Of a DNA stretch of 64,000 nt, positions 16,935 to 25,719 are shown piece by piece. The notes below the pieces were generated by a model. That model was given only the letters and a program-made list of their open reading frames with translations. It made no database searches and was not told the DNA's origin. The first letter of the stretch is position 1, and each line of letters opens with the position of its first letter. The position numbers and the translations under genes are program-made. Location: positions 145,742-209,741 of the forward strand of contig NZ_LMDP01000005.1 in assembly GCF_001425835.1 (NCBI RefSeq), given 5' to 3'. This DNA comes from Afipia sp. Root123D2. GTDB taxonomy: Bacteria > Pseudomonadota > Alphaproteobacteria > Rhizobiales > Xanthobacteraceae.

Positions 16935-17138
16935 CTAAGCCCGATGCCGCCAGACACTCTCGGCGAGAATCACGGCAAGACCGACGAAAAGGGCCGCGCC
17001 GCCCCAGGCCGAACCGGCTGTCAGCCATGGCAGCACAAGCCACGCGATGCCAAGCCACGCAACGATTGTGATCGCGAAGCTGCCGTCATCCACGAACAAG
17101 CCGAAAAGCTCTCGAATGATCGTCCTGAACCAGCGCAT
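16935..17138 (-). CDS. Small two-helix membrane protein
   Basis: A 67-residue protein with two hydrophobic segments (~20-38, LAIT..WLVLPWL, and ~43-60). It lies 9 bp after the end of the COG4280-type gene on the same strand, so the two form an operon. No family is recognised; a partner subunit of the larger membrane protein is possible. Confidence 0.6.
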   Translation of the reverse strand: MRWFRTIIRELFGLFVDDGSFAITIVAWLGIAWLVLPWLTAGSAWGGAALFVGLAVILAESVWRHRA

Positions 17139-17147
17139 GCGGAACTC

Positions 17148-17909
17148 CTATCGTTTCGCGGCGTCGCGCGCGCTCAACCGGGCCCGGCGAAACGGGGTTG
17201 CGATCAATGCGATGATCAGGAAGCCAGCGATGAGACCAAGGATAGACCAATCTTGACCTGGCCATCGAAGTCCCATGCCTTCGCCAACCCAGAAAGCCCC
17301 AAAGGCGGAGAGCAATACACCGACCATGAACTTCAAGGTATTCTCCGGAATGGACGCCAAAGGCTTGTGAACGACAAAGCCAAGCAGCACGACGACAAGC
17401 AGCGCGGCCAGCGCCCCAACGCTCGCCGGAACAAGCAAGCCCACGCCGCCGGAACCGACAGCGATAACAATGAAGACCACCTCTGTGCCCTCAAGCATCG
17501 TGATTTTGAAAGCTGTTGCGATGGCAACTTTGTCCCATCCCCGCCCACGCTGCCCGAGCTTGCGCAGCGATTCCGTTTGCCTGGAATAGATCGCGTCCTC
17601 GTCATGCAAAGGAATAACGCCGGCCGAACGCAGGATTGCCTTGCGCAGCCATCGCATTCCGAAGAGGAGCAAAAGCGCTCCGACCGCGAGTTGGACGACA
17701 TCCAGCGGGATGCGCGCGAGCGCCGGACCGATAGCCACGACGATGGCCAGCAGCACGCCAAGCGCGGCCCCACTTCCGATCAATGCACCGCTCCAGCCGC
17801 GGACCGCGCCGACGGCCAGAACAACGGTCAGAGCCTCGACGAACTCGACGAGTGAGGCCAGAAATGCGGCAATTGCCGTCGGCCAAGCATGCGCCCAATT
17901 AACGATCAT
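17148..17909 (-). CDS. COG4280-type multi-pass membrane protein
   Basis: A 253-residue membrane protein with about 7 hydrophobic segments. Two similar helices carry paired glutamates: LVEFVEALTVVLAVGAV near the N-terminus and MLEGTEVVFIVIAVGSG in the middle. Such inverted repeats with E-x2/3-E pairs occur in metal-permease families (Ftr1, GDT1/UPF0016-like), so cation transport is plausible but not shown. The start ATG 17909 (MIVNWAH) excludes 19 residues. It is divergent from the PAP2 gene. Confidence 0.65.
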   Translation of the reverse strand: MIVNWAHAWPTAIAAFLASLVEFVEALTVVLAVGAVRGWSGALIGSGAALGVLLAIVVAIGPALARIPLDVVQLAVGALLLLFGMRWLRKAILRSAGVIPLHDEDAIYSRQTESLRKLGQRGRGWDKVAIATAFKITMLEGTEVVFIVIAVGSGGVGLLVPASVGALAALLVVVLLGFVVHKPLASIPENTLKFMVGVLLSAFGAFWVGEGMGLRWPGQDWSILGLIAGFLIIALIATPFRRARLSARDAAKR

Positions 17910-17990
17910 ATTACTTCTTCCGATGAGAATTTGAGGACAGCGCACTGACGTGATCCGGTGATGCAAGACGAATAGATTGCTGAGAGAACG

Positions 17991-18605
17991 ATGGAAACCT
18001 GGAATACCGCACTTTTTATAGCCCTCAATGCCCCGGCTTCAGCGAACGCCGTAACGATAGGGCTCGCCAAGGTAGCCGCGGAATATCTCGTGTATGTGGC
18101 TGCCGTTCTGGCAGTATGCTTGTGGGTGCGGGGTTCGCGTGATGAACGCGATGCGTTGACTTCGATCGGGGTCGGGCTCCTGATCGCGTTTGCACTGAGC
18201 TGGACCATCGGGCTTCTGTGGTATCATCCTCGCCCCTTCGTTATTGGCTTGGGTCGTACTTTACTGGCTCACTCGCCCGACAGCTCGTTTCCGAGCGATC
18301 ACACGACATTCCTTTGGACCTTCGGCTTCGGTCTCCTCGCCACGCGAGAACAACGCGGGTGGGGGTGGGTACTGTTCCTCGCTGGTCTTGCGACGGCCTG
18401 GGCTCGAATCTACGTGGGCGTTCACTTTCCCCTCGATATGGCCGGGTCCGCCGTTGTCGCGGCCACAGGTGCTGCTGTGACATGGGCTGTTCATCTTCAC
18501 GTTGCAGCTCATCTCCTGCCGCTGATCGAGCGACCTTACGAAGCCTCGCTACATGTCTTCCATTTGCCCAAGGCGATTTTCCCCCGCCGCATCTCTGATC
18601 GATGA
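17991..18605 (+). CDS. PAP2-family membrane phosphatase (undecaprenyl-diphosphatase-like)
   Basis: A 204-residue membrane phosphatase with all three PAP2 catalytic motifs: WYHPRPF (motif 1, here without the usual leading Lys), PSDHTTF (motif 2, His general acid) and RIYVGVHFPLD (motif 3). The size and motifs resemble BcrC-like undecaprenyl-pyrophosphatases, which recycle the lipid carrier of cell-wall synthesis and give resistance to envelope-active peptides. A decayed PAP2 gene lies at 43052-43640 in the second envelope block. Confidence 0.85.
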   Translation: METWNTALFIALNAPASANAVTIGLAKVAAEYLVYVAAVLAVCLWVRGSRDERDALTSIGVGLLIAFALSWTIGLLWYHPRPFVIGLGRTLLAHSPDSSFPSDHTTFLWTFGFGLLATREQRGWGWVLFLAGLATAWARIYVGVHFPLDMAGSAVVAATGAAVTWAVHLHVAAHLLPLIERPYEASLHVFHLPKAIFPRRISDR

Positions 18606-18704
18606 AGCGGCTCGAGGTGATGCACAAATGCGTACCAGCCGGTTCGTAATCTCGATCTTAGCATCATCTTGCTTCGCTTTATGCTTTCTGCCTCGGCCCT
18701 TACA

Positions 18705-19370
18705 TCACTCAGGTTTCGGTAAGCCACCGGCCGAAAGCCGCCGGTATGTTCGGTCCATGGCGATCGACCGGCTTCCGAGCCACGGAAAATGACCGTAGCG
18801 GAACGAGATTTGATGAGCTGCAATATCGGCAGGGCGCCTTTCGACAAACCGTTCAAACAAGGCTGCCGCCAGTCCAGTCCGATCGGAGCCGCTTTGACAG
18901 TGGATCAATATCGGTCGTGGCGCGGTACGCATCGTCTCCATCAGTTTGGCAATCGTCCCAACCGCCGGATCCTGTAGGGCCGACATTCGAACATCCAGGT
19001 GAGAAGCTCCATGCGCGGTCGTAACCGCCACTTCATTGTCGTACCACCAAGACCCGCTGTTTTCGCCGCGCAGATTGATCACCGATTTGATGCCGTAAGC
19101 GTCCATCACATCGGCCAACTTCTGCCCGTTCAACTGTGCGGAGCGGTAAAGCACTCCGGATTCGACGACGTGGACATTCCCGACCAGTTGCAGGCCGATG
19201 GCCCACCCGCCGGCAAGACCAACGCAGATGAGAAGCGCATTTGTCGTATACATCACGGCGCGGCCAATCGGATGAGACGTCAAAAACCGGTTCGTCGTCG
19301 CAAAGAAAGCGAGACAGGACCTCCCGACATTTGATTGGCGACCTCGGTCGTTCGCCGCGCGCTCGGTCAT
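18705..19370 (-). CDS. Membrane-anchored dual-specificity/tyrosine phosphatase
   Basis: A 221-residue protein with an N-terminal transmembrane segment (~40-62, TNALLICVGLAGGWAIGLQ) and a periplasm-facing cysteine phosphatase domain. The catalytic loop HCQSGSDRTG (Cys-x5-Arg) is at ~159-168, and an earlier VINLRGE segment is typical of the DSP family. It is the last gene of the apparent fluoride operon (169 bp after gpmA). The substrate is unknown; it may be a phospholipid or phosphosugar. Confidence 0.83.
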   Translation of the reverse strand: MTERAANDRGRQSNVGRSCLAFFATTNRFLTSHPIGRAVMYTTNALLICVGLAGGWAIGLQLVGNVHVVESGVLYRSAQLNGQKLADVMDAYGIKSVINLRGENSGSWWYDNEVAVTTAHGASHLDVRMSALQDPAVGTIAKLMETMRTAPRPILIHCQSGSDRTGLAAALFERFVERRPADIAAHQISFRYGHFPWLGSRSIAMDRTYRRLSAGGLPKPE

Positions 19371-19539
19371 CGAGAGTTTCCGATATACGCCATCGGAGGC
19401 GCCGCGCGGTCGAACTCGGCCTCCTGACTACGAAACCATGTGACGGCATCGAGTCGCCGGCCGCTAACGGGCGCGCTCTTCTCGATTGCATCGAGAGCGA
19501 AGCATTGGATCGGTATTGTCGGTACGAACGTGGGAAATG

Positions 19540-20205
19540 TCATATTTCACCTGATGCCAGCGAGACTTGCCTTTGCGCGACGGTCGTATCGGCAGCGAGG
19601 CGATAAAGATGAATATCGCCCGTCGCGAACTCGACCGAGGTGACAGATTCGGGCGATAACCTGTCGAGAACCATGACCAGCGAGCGCAGGCTGTTTCCAT
19701 GGGCGACAACTAACGTCCTGTCGCCACGCATGACTGCGGGCAAGATCTTTTGGATGAAGAATGGCAATATTCGTGCGGACGTATCCTTCAGGCTCTCTCC
19801 GCCCGGCGGCGCCACATCATAGGAGCGGCGCCACAGTTGAACTTGATCGTCGCCCCAACGCGTTCGAGCCTCATCCTTGTTCAGACCGGTGAGATCGCCG
19901 TAGTCTCGCTCGTTGAGTGCGGCATTGCGACACTGCCGGACATCGGCTTGCCCCATGTTCTCCAGGATGATCGAACACGATTGCCATGCCCGTCGAAGCC
20001 TTGAGGTGAAGCCGATATCGAACCGAACATCCAACGCTTGCAACCGTTGCGCAACGCCGCTGGCTTCGGCAATTCCCTGCTCCGTCAGAGCGAGATCGCG
20101 CCAGCCCGTGAAGATGTTCTTGAGATTTCCCTCGCTCTGGCCGTGCCGGACGAGGACGAGACGCCGGTCGATCGATTGCTGCGTAGCAGGATTGTCAAAG
20201 GACAT
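19540..20205 (-). CDS. gpmA: 2,3-bisphosphoglycerate-dependent phosphoglycerate mutase
   Basis: Glycolytic mutase of 221 residues. It has the phosphohistidine motif [10 protein letters not shown] near the N-terminus, [12 protein letters not shown], and [14 protein letters not shown] with the second catalytic His. ATG 20205 has AAAGGAGG just upstream. It lies 63 bp downstream of crcB behind the fluoride riboswitch. Fluoride blocks enolase, the next step in glycolysis, so a riboswitch-driven spare glycolytic enzyme makes sense; chromosomal-type gpm genes are known in other fluoride-riboswitch operons. Confidence 0.9.
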   Translation of the reverse strand: MSFDNPATQQSIDRRLVLVRHGQSEGNLKNIFTGWRDLALTEQGIAEASGVAQRLQALDVRFDIGFTSRLRRAWQSCSIILENMGQADVRQCRNAALNERDYGDLTGLNKDEARTRWGDDQVQLWRRSYDVAPPGGESLKDTSARILPFFIQKILPAVMRGDRTLVVAHGNSLRSLVMVLDRLSPESVTSVEFATGDIHLYRLAADTTVAQRQVSLASGEI

Positions 20206-20268
20206 GCGTCCTCCTTTGCGTTGGCCAAACGGCGTCCCTCGCGACATGCCTTTGCGGATGTAACCCTT

Positions 20269-20649
20269 TCAAGAGATGAAAATCCGCGTCGCCCAGAGTC
20301 CGATGAACAACGCCGTGGCAGACGCCAACACCGAAGCCAGAACGTAAAAGGCGAGGACCACCAGCTCGCCGCGCTCATAAAGCAGGGCGACGTCGAGCGA
20401 GAACGATGAAAAGGTGGTGAAGCCGCCAAGAATGCCCGTCGCGAGAAACAACCGCCAGTGCTGGGAGGCGCTTCCTCTCGCCATAAAATAGCCGGCGATC
20501 AAACCCATCGCCAGCGACCCCACGATGTTGACGATCAATGTGCGGTAGGGGAAATTCAGACCGAAGACGCGAGCCGACCAGACGTTGACTCCATGTCGGA
20601 ACGCACCGCCGATGCCGGCGCCAAGGAAGACGATCAGATACGCTTGCAT
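20269..20649 (-). CDS. crcB: CrcB/Fluc fluoride channel
   Basis: A 126-residue four-helix membrane protein of the Fluc family, which exports fluoride as a dual-topology dimer. It has GAGIGGAFRHGV at the start, TLIVNIVGSLAMG (with the conserved Asn) and GILGGFTTFSSFS (the Phe/Ser/Thr track lining the pore). It starts 4 bp after the small membrane gene at 20654-20860 and is controlled by the riboswitch at 20953-21010. Confidence 0.95.
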   Translation of the reverse strand: MQAYLIVFLGAGIGGAFRHGVNVWSARVFGLNFPYRTLIVNIVGSLAMGLIAGYFMARGSASQHWRLFLATGILGGFTTFSSFSLDVALLYERGELVVLAFYVLASVLASATALFIGLWATRIFIS

Positions 20650-20653
20650 CGCG

Positions 20654-20860
20654 CTATCTTTGATTCTTCGCGCGCGACCGCGCTTCGAAGATGGCGGTGA
20701 CTAGTCCGAGGACGAGCAGGCCGCCGACGAGGTCGTAGGCCGCGCCCAATCCGAACGCGAGAAAACAGATTACGCCAACGGCAGCAAGAATTGACGCGGC
20801 AAAGCTATCGCCTGCGATCAATTTAAGCCATTCGCGCAATTGCCTGGTGAGAATGTCCAT
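20654..20860 (-). CDS. Small membrane protein in the fluoride operon
   Basis: A 68-residue protein (MDILTRQLREWLKL...) with a hydrophobic region at ~22-58 that could form one or two helices. It is the first coding gene after the fluoride riboswitch and lies 4 bp from crcB. I do not recognise a family. The upstream in-frame TTG at 20893 was rejected because it lies in the terminator hairpin. Confidence 0.6.
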   Translation of the reverse strand: MDILTRQLREWLKLIAGDSFAASILAAVGVICFLAFGLGAAYDLVGGLLVLGLVTAIFEARSRAKNQR

Positions 20861-20891
20861 GCGGCTGCCCTTGCAATCATCGAAGGGCAAC

Positions 20892-20914
20892 AAAAAACCC
20901 GCCTATGGCGGGTT
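20892..20914 (-). terminator. Terminator stem of the fluoride riboswitch expression platform
   Basis: Perfect 8-bp stem AACCCGCC/GGCGGGTT (20896-20914) with a 3-base loop, followed on the minus strand by a run of six Ts (20897-20892). It lies between the aptamer and the first gene, as expected for fluoride-controlled transcription termination. Confidence 0.8.
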
Positions 20915-20952
20915 AAACAACGCTCCCGCCATGACGGAGCTTTGCAGCCCCA

Positions 20953-21010
20953 TCCCAGCAGGAGTCATCAGCCCACGACGGGCGGGTATCGGGGGACTCC
21001 ATCCCCATCT
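20953..21010 (-). promoter_or_regulatory. Fluoride riboswitch (crcB motif) aptamer
   Basis: Read on the minus strand, the aptamer opens with GGGGATGGAGTCCCCC (21006-20991), then ACCCGCCC, and closes with GGGCTGATGACTCCTGC. These are the conserved GAUG-x-hairpin and CUGAUGRCUCCUxC blocks of the crcB RNA. The Pfam-like pseudoknot elements are judged by eye only. It precedes a Fluc channel gene and a terminator hairpin, the known arrangement in which fluoride binding lets transcription proceed. Confidence 0.88.
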
Positions 21011-21388
21011 GTAACTCAACAGTAATCGCTTCGAGCAAATTGGTCAACGGATCGATCCGCGTTCGATGCTCGACGCGCCGCCCGGCCATCGTCCCAGTGA
21101 AAGCGTGAAATTCCTAGAAGAGAGCGGTGACGGTCCACGCCGACGTCGCACGGGTTTGCGAAGGGTCGGAGGATGAGTGTGATGACCGAAATGCGACCTC
21201 GTCCGGATCGCGTGTCGATATTGTCGTTGTATTCAGAGGATGGGTAGCCGCCGGAATGTTTGGCCTTTTCATCCGGCTCGACGTGGCTCGACAATGCATC
21301 GATCGCGTTCATTGCGGGATCGAGAGCACCAGATGGCCGATGAGTTCGCTCGTTCCGGAAACATTCGGCTGCGGGTACTGGTAAGATA
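21011..21388. other. 378-bp region with no supported gene
   Basis: It lies between the riboswitch and the end of the RND gene. Short overlapping frames on both strands show no domain and mixed codon use. It probably contains the promoter of the fluoride operon at its left end (upstream of 21010 on the minus strand). I see nothing else in it. Confidence 0.5.
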
Positions 21389-24300
21389 TTAGCTCGAGTT
21401 TTGCTTCGCCAATTCAGGCGAACCGCCGCCGAGTTCATCGACGGCCGACTCGAACCGCCCGAAGCGCAGGGCTAGGGCGGGTAAGACAAGCAAATTCAGG
21501 GCCATCGAGGTCAGCAGGCCCCCCAGGATCACGAGCGCCATGGGGCCTTCGATCTCACGGCCTGGATCTCCCATTCCGATCGCGAGGGGCAGGAGACCGA
21601 GCGCAGTCACGAGCGAGGTCATCAGGATCGGCGTCAGCCGGTCGCCGGCGCCTTTGATCGCAGCTTCGAGGCCCCAAGGCATACCGTCAGTTTCGACCAG
21701 GTGCTCGTAATGCGAGATCATCATGATCGAGTTGCGCAGCGTGATTCCGAACAGCGTCACGAAGCCGACCATCGAACCGAGTGAGAGTACGCCTCCGGTC
21801 GCAAATACCGCCAGCACGCCGCCGACGAGCGCGAACGGCAGATTGACAAGGACGAGCAGCAGGTTTCGCCAGTTACGCGTTACGATCGACAGCAGCAGCA
21901 CGACCCCGATTGCTGCGATCGACGAATGGATCAGCAGGTCCCGCCGGGATTGCGCCTGCGCCTGCGCCGAGCCGGCGAATTCCACGTAGACGCCGCTCGG
22001 GAGTTCTACGTTGGCAGAGACCGCGGCCTGAGCATCCCGCACGAACGAGGCGACGTCACGGCCGGCCACGTTCGCCGTCACCGTTTGGAGACGTCGGCCG
22101 CCGAGGTGAGACACCTGATAGCGCCCGGCGGTTTCGTATATGTCCGCGATTTGCTTGAGAAGCACATAGCTGCCGCTCGGGGCGCGTAGCGCAAGGTCAC
22201 CCACCTTGGTGATGCTGTTGCGACTCTCGGCGTCGAGTACCGTGATGACGTTGAAAACCCGGTTGCCATCATAGCTCTGGCCGACAACATCGCCCTGATA
22301 GGCGGTGCGGACCAAATCGAGGACGTCCACCGCATCGAAGCCCCAGCGCTCCACGTCCTTTTTCCGGAGTCGAATGGTCAACTGCGGCATACCAGGCGGC
22401 GATTGCAATTGCACGTCCGTCGCACCCTGGATACCCCCAACGGTACGCGCGACGTCCCGTGCCGCGCGATCGAGCGTGTCGAGATCGTCGCCGAAGATGT
22501 TGACGACGACAGCAGCCGTGTAGCCTGACAAGGTTTCCTCTACGCGCTCGGTCAGAAATGGTGTGACCGCGAAATTGACTCCCGCGAACCCTCGGAGCGC
22601 CTTGCGTACGTCGGCCTGCGCTCCTTCCGTCTGGTCGCCCGATAATCCGGATTTGAGGTCGACTTCGAACTCGCTTTCATGCGTGCCCGCGGTGTCGTCG
22701 GCTTTCTCGGCGCGGCCGATGTGCTGGGCGACCGAGCGCACCACCGGCAGAGCGATCAGGGCCTTGGTGACGAGAGCGCCGAGGCGCTCGGATTCGGCAA
22801 TCGAGGTGCCGGGCACAGCCGACATGTGAAGAATGAAATGCCCTTCCTGGAGTTCGGGCAGGAAGGCGCTACCGAAGAACGGAAGGGCGGCACAGCCGGC
22901 CACGGTAAAAACCAGAGTGGCAGCGATCGCCGTACGCGGATGGATGGCGATGCCGCGCAAAATTCGCTCATAACGCCCGCGCGTCCAGCGAACGACGGGC
23001 GGCTCTCTATCATGCGCGACCGCACCCGCGCCTTCGCCTCGTCGTCCACGGCCGGCGAGCAGCAGCATCGAGAGCGCCGGCGTCACCGTCAGCGCCACAA
23101 CAAGTGATGCGAGAATGGCGAATATATAGGCCATGCCGAGCGGCGCAAAGAACCGGCCGGCGAGACCCGGTAACGTCAGCACGGGCAAGAAAACAAGAAT
23201 AACCGCGAAGGTCGCATAAATGACAGCGCCGCGCACTTCGAGCGAGGCGTCGAGGACGACCCGGCCCACTGGCCGAGGTTCCGGCAAACGCCTGTTCTCG
23301 CGTAAACGCCGGACGATGTTCTCAACGCCGATCACCGCATCATCAACGACTTCGCCGATGGCGATCGCGAGCCCGCCCAAGGTCATTGTGTTCAGGCTCT
23401 GGCCCAAAGCGTCGAGGATAATGACGGCGGCAAGCAGTGACAGCGGGATCGCCGTGCAGGCGATCGCCGCCGTGCGTAGATCGAACAGGAACAGAAACAG
23501 GACCACAATGACGAGGATACCGCCGAGGAGCAGCGAGTTCCGGACATTGTTGGTGGCCGTATTGATGAAGTTGGCGGGACGAAAAAGATCGCCGTGAAAT
23601 TTGATACCGGCCTTTTCCAGTCCCGGCCGCAAGCTCGCCAGCGCCTCTTCGACGTGCTGGGTCACCTCGACCGTATTGGCGCCGTATTGCCCCGAGACAT
23701 TCAACATTACGCCAGGCTTGCCCATAATCGTCGCGCCGCCGATCGGCGGCTCCGGCGCATAGACCACCTCGGCGACGTCACCGAGAAGCACGCTCGAAGC
23801 GCCTTGGTTCAGCAGAACAGTGTGAGCAACATCCTCCGCCTGGAGCGACTGGCCCTCGGTCTGGAAGACGATGCGCTGATTGGCGGTGTCGATAAAGCCC
23901 GCGCCGCGCACGCCGGTGGCTTTCTTCGCCACGGTCAAAACGTCGTTGAGGGTGAGATTATAGCGAATGAGCTGGTCCGAATGGACCTGAACCTGAAGCG
24001 AACGGAGATCGCCGCCGAACACCGCGACCTTGGCGACGCCCGGCACGGCGAGAAGCCGCAGGCGCAGCGTCCAATCGGCGATAGTGCGTAAATCCATCAG
24101 CGAGTGCGTGTCGGAGGTGAGCCCGGCGACAAGGATGGTACTCGTCGAAGAGGTCAGCGGCGTCATTCCCGGCGGCCCCGTCTCCGCCGGGAGTTGTTGT
24201 GCGGCGACCGCCAGGCGCTCGGCCACCACTTGCCGATCCCGATAGATGTCACTTCCGGGCGCGAAGATAACCGTGATGACGGAGAGCCCCTGGATCGAGG

Positions 24301-24592
24301 TGGACCGCAACGATTGCACGCCGGGGACACCATTGATGGCATTCTCGATCGGCTGGGTGACGAGGACCTCGATCTGTTCTGGCGTAAGGCCGGGCGCCTC
24401 GGTCTGGATGCCGACCTGGGGCGGTGCGAACTCCGGGAAAACGTCGTAGTTGGCGCCAGCAACCGAGAGGACGCCGTAGCCGAGCAGCACCAAGGCCATA
24501 GCCACGACGATGCCGCGGAAGCGGATCGCGAAACCGATGACATTCGCTTGCAAGCCGAATGGTGTTGAATGATCAGGGTTTGCCGACGTCAT
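21389..24592 (-). CDS. HME-type RND efflux pump, inner-membrane subunit (pump 1)
   Basis: A 1067-residue RND permease with the two-fold RND layout (12 membrane helices, two large periplasmic loops). The N-terminus (VFPEFAPPQVGIQTEAPGLTP in pieces) is typical of heavy-metal efflux pumps. Helix 4 reads GGLAIAIGEVVDDAVIGVEN with Glu414, Asp417, Asp418 and Glu424, unlike the CzcA triad of pumps 2 and 3, so substrate and coupling may differ. The true start is ATG 24592, which overlaps the adaptor stop. It is the last gene of the chrB-MFS-adaptor-RND operon. No outer-membrane factor is adjacent. Confidence 0.9.
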   Translation of the reverse strand: MTSANPDHSTPFGLQANVIGFAIRFRGIVVAMALVLLGYGVLSVAGANYDVFPEFAPPQVGIQTEAPGLTPEQIEVLVTQPIENAINGVPGVQSLRSTSIQGLSVITVIFAPGSDIYRDRQVVAERLAVAAQQLPAETGPPGMTPLTSSTSTILVAGLTSDTHSLMDLRTIADWTLRLRLLAVPGVAKVAVFGGDLRSLQVQVHSDQLIRYNLTLNDVLTVAKKATGVRGAGFIDTANQRIVFQTEGQSLQAEDVAHTVLLNQGASSVLLGDVAEVVYAPEPPIGGATIMGKPGVMLNVSGQYGANTVEVTQHVEEALASLRPGLEKAGIKFHGDLFRPANFINTATNNVRNSLLLGGILVIVVLFLFLFDLRTAAIACTAIPLSLLAAVIILDALGQSLNTMTLGGLAIAIGEVVDDAVIGVENIVRRLRENRRLPEPRPVGRVVLDASLEVRGAVIYATFAVILVFLPVLTLPGLAGRFFAPLGMAYIFAILASLVVALTVTPALSMLLLAGRGRRGEGAGAVAHDREPPVVRWTRGRYERILRGIAIHPRTAIAATLVFTVAGCAALPFFGSAFLPELQEGHFILHMSAVPGTSIAESERLGALVTKALIALPVVRSVAQHIGRAEKADDTAGTHESEFEVDLKSGLSGDQTEGAQADVRKALRGFAGVNFAVTPFLTERVEETLSGYTAAVVVNIFGDDLDTLDRAARDVARTVGGIQGATDVQLQSPPGMPQLTIRLRKKDVERWGFDAVDVLDLVRTAYQGDVVGQSYDGNRVFNVITVLDAESRNSITKVGDLALRAPSGSYVLLKQIADIYETAGRYQVSHLGGRRLQTVTANVAGRDVASFVRDAQAAVSANVELPSGVYVEFAGSAQAQAQSRRDLLIHSSIAAIGVVLLLSIVTRNWRNLLLVLVNLPFALVGGVLAVFATGGVLSLGSMVGFVTLFGITLRNSIMMISHYEHLVETDGMPWGLEAAIKGAGDRLTPILMTSLVTALGLLPLAIGMGDPGREIEGPMALVILGGLLTSMALNLLVLPALALRFGRFESAVDELGGGSPELAKQNSS

Positions 24593-25689
24593 TTCTTGTC
24601 CTCGCCGACCTGGATCTGTGACCGGAACTCCTCGGACAGCAAGATCTGCGCGCCCTGCGCCACAATCTCCGGGTCGGGGTATGGGAGGCTCTTGACCGAA
24701 ACGATGAAACCGCCTCCGGGCGCGGGCACATCGGTTGGAATTTCGTGGCGCGTGAACGTGTCCGCGCCAGTGCGCAGATAGACCCATGCCCGCCCCGTCC
24801 ACCACACGACCGCCGAGGCTGGAATTTCAATTCCATCGATGGGAGCACCGGACGGCAGGAACGCAAGGACGTTCATTCCCGGCAACAGATTGCTCGCGGC
24901 ATCGGCCGCATAATAAAAACTCAGGCCTTGGATCTTCGGGTCCGTTTGCGTGGCGGCCGAGACAAAATCCACTTGATGGTGCGAGGCGCTTGCGCCGAAT
25001 TGAACCGTCGCGGTCGACGGCGGCGTCATGGATGTTCCAGGCGGCAGTGTGATCTGGAGGAGGAAAGTCTGGCGCTCGATCAGATGCGTCACCAAAGGCC
25101 CACTCTCGACGAGCGCCTTGCCGATGACCGTTCCCCACTCCTGCAGCGCCGTTGCTTTTAGCGTTTTGACCTGGGCTTCTGCCGTTGCGACGCCGGCTTT
25201 ATCCGCACCGAATGTGGCCTGGGCCGTCTGTAGCTGCGCCACAGTCGTGATGTTGTCCTTGGAAAGGGCCTGCGCGCGCTCGAAAGCCGCCTTCGATGCA
25301 ACGATCTTAGCCTGAGCGCTCTGAAGCTGGGCGACGGCAGTTACATAATTGTTGTCCAGCGTAACCAGCTTGTCGAGGTCAAGCACTGTTCCGTAGGCGC
25401 GGACTTGCTCCTGGTACTGCGTCGACTTTGGTTTGGTAACATCGACTCCGCTCTGCCTACGCGTTGCTGCGTCGAGGGTCACGACGGGCTGCCCTCGGCC
25501 GTCAGTCGACACGCGTAAGGGCGCTTTGACCGGACGTTCTCGCTCGGCTTCCATCGTTGCCTCGCCGCGTCCGGCAAGGAAACCCCAGACGACAAGCACG
25601 CCAAGACCTCCGATCGCCGCCAGAATAACCAGAAGCCGAACGATTCGACGCCCAGGTCCACCAGGATTCTTGTGCTCACTACCGGACAT
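24589..25689 (-). CDS. RND periplasmic adaptor (membrane-fusion protein), pump 1
   Basis: A 366-residue HlyD/CusB-like adaptor. An N-terminal membrane anchor (~15-38, VRLLVILAAIGGLGVLVVWGFL in pieces) is followed by a helical hairpin rich in QLQSAQAKI/QLQTAQATF repeats (residues ~120-190) and a beta-barrel part. ATG 25689 (MSGSEH) was chosen over the start four codons upstream. It overlaps the pump start by 4 bp and lies 30 bp after the MFS gene. Confidence 0.87.
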   Translation of the reverse strand: MSGSEHKNPGGPGRRIVRLLVILAAIGGLGVLVVWGFLAGRGEATMEAERERPVKAPLRVSTDGRGQPVVTLDAATRRQSGVDVTKPKSTQYQEQVRAYGTVLDLDKLVTLDNNYVTAVAQLQSAQAKIVASKAAFERAQALSKDNITTVAQLQTAQATFGADKAGVATAEAQVKTLKATALQEWGTVIGKALVESGPLVTHLIERQTFLLQITLPPGTSMTPPSTATVQFGASASHHQVDFVSAATQTDPKIQGLSFYYAADAASNLLPGMNVLAFLPSGAPIDGIEIPASAVVWWTGRAWVYLRTGADTFTRHEIPTDVPAPGGGFIVSVKSLPYPDPEIVAQGAQILLSEEFRSQIQVGEDKK

Positions 25690-25719
25690 GCTCACATCCA
25701 TCGACAGTTTCCGATTGCT

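Noticed and set aside
16851..17855. Long plus-strand open frame (334 codons)
   Set aside because: It is the reverse of the COG4280-type gene and the small membrane gene. It is Arg/Gln/Asp-rich with no domain, while the minus strand has clear membrane helices.
20953..21010. yybP-ykoY manganese riboswitch
   Set aside because: The conserved blocks GATGG..CCCC and CTGATGACTCCTGC match the fluoride motif, and crcB follows.
21016..21438. Minus-strand frame of 140 codons between riboswitch and RND gene
   Set aside because: Overlaps the end of the RND gene in another frame and the riboswitch side; no domain or binding site.
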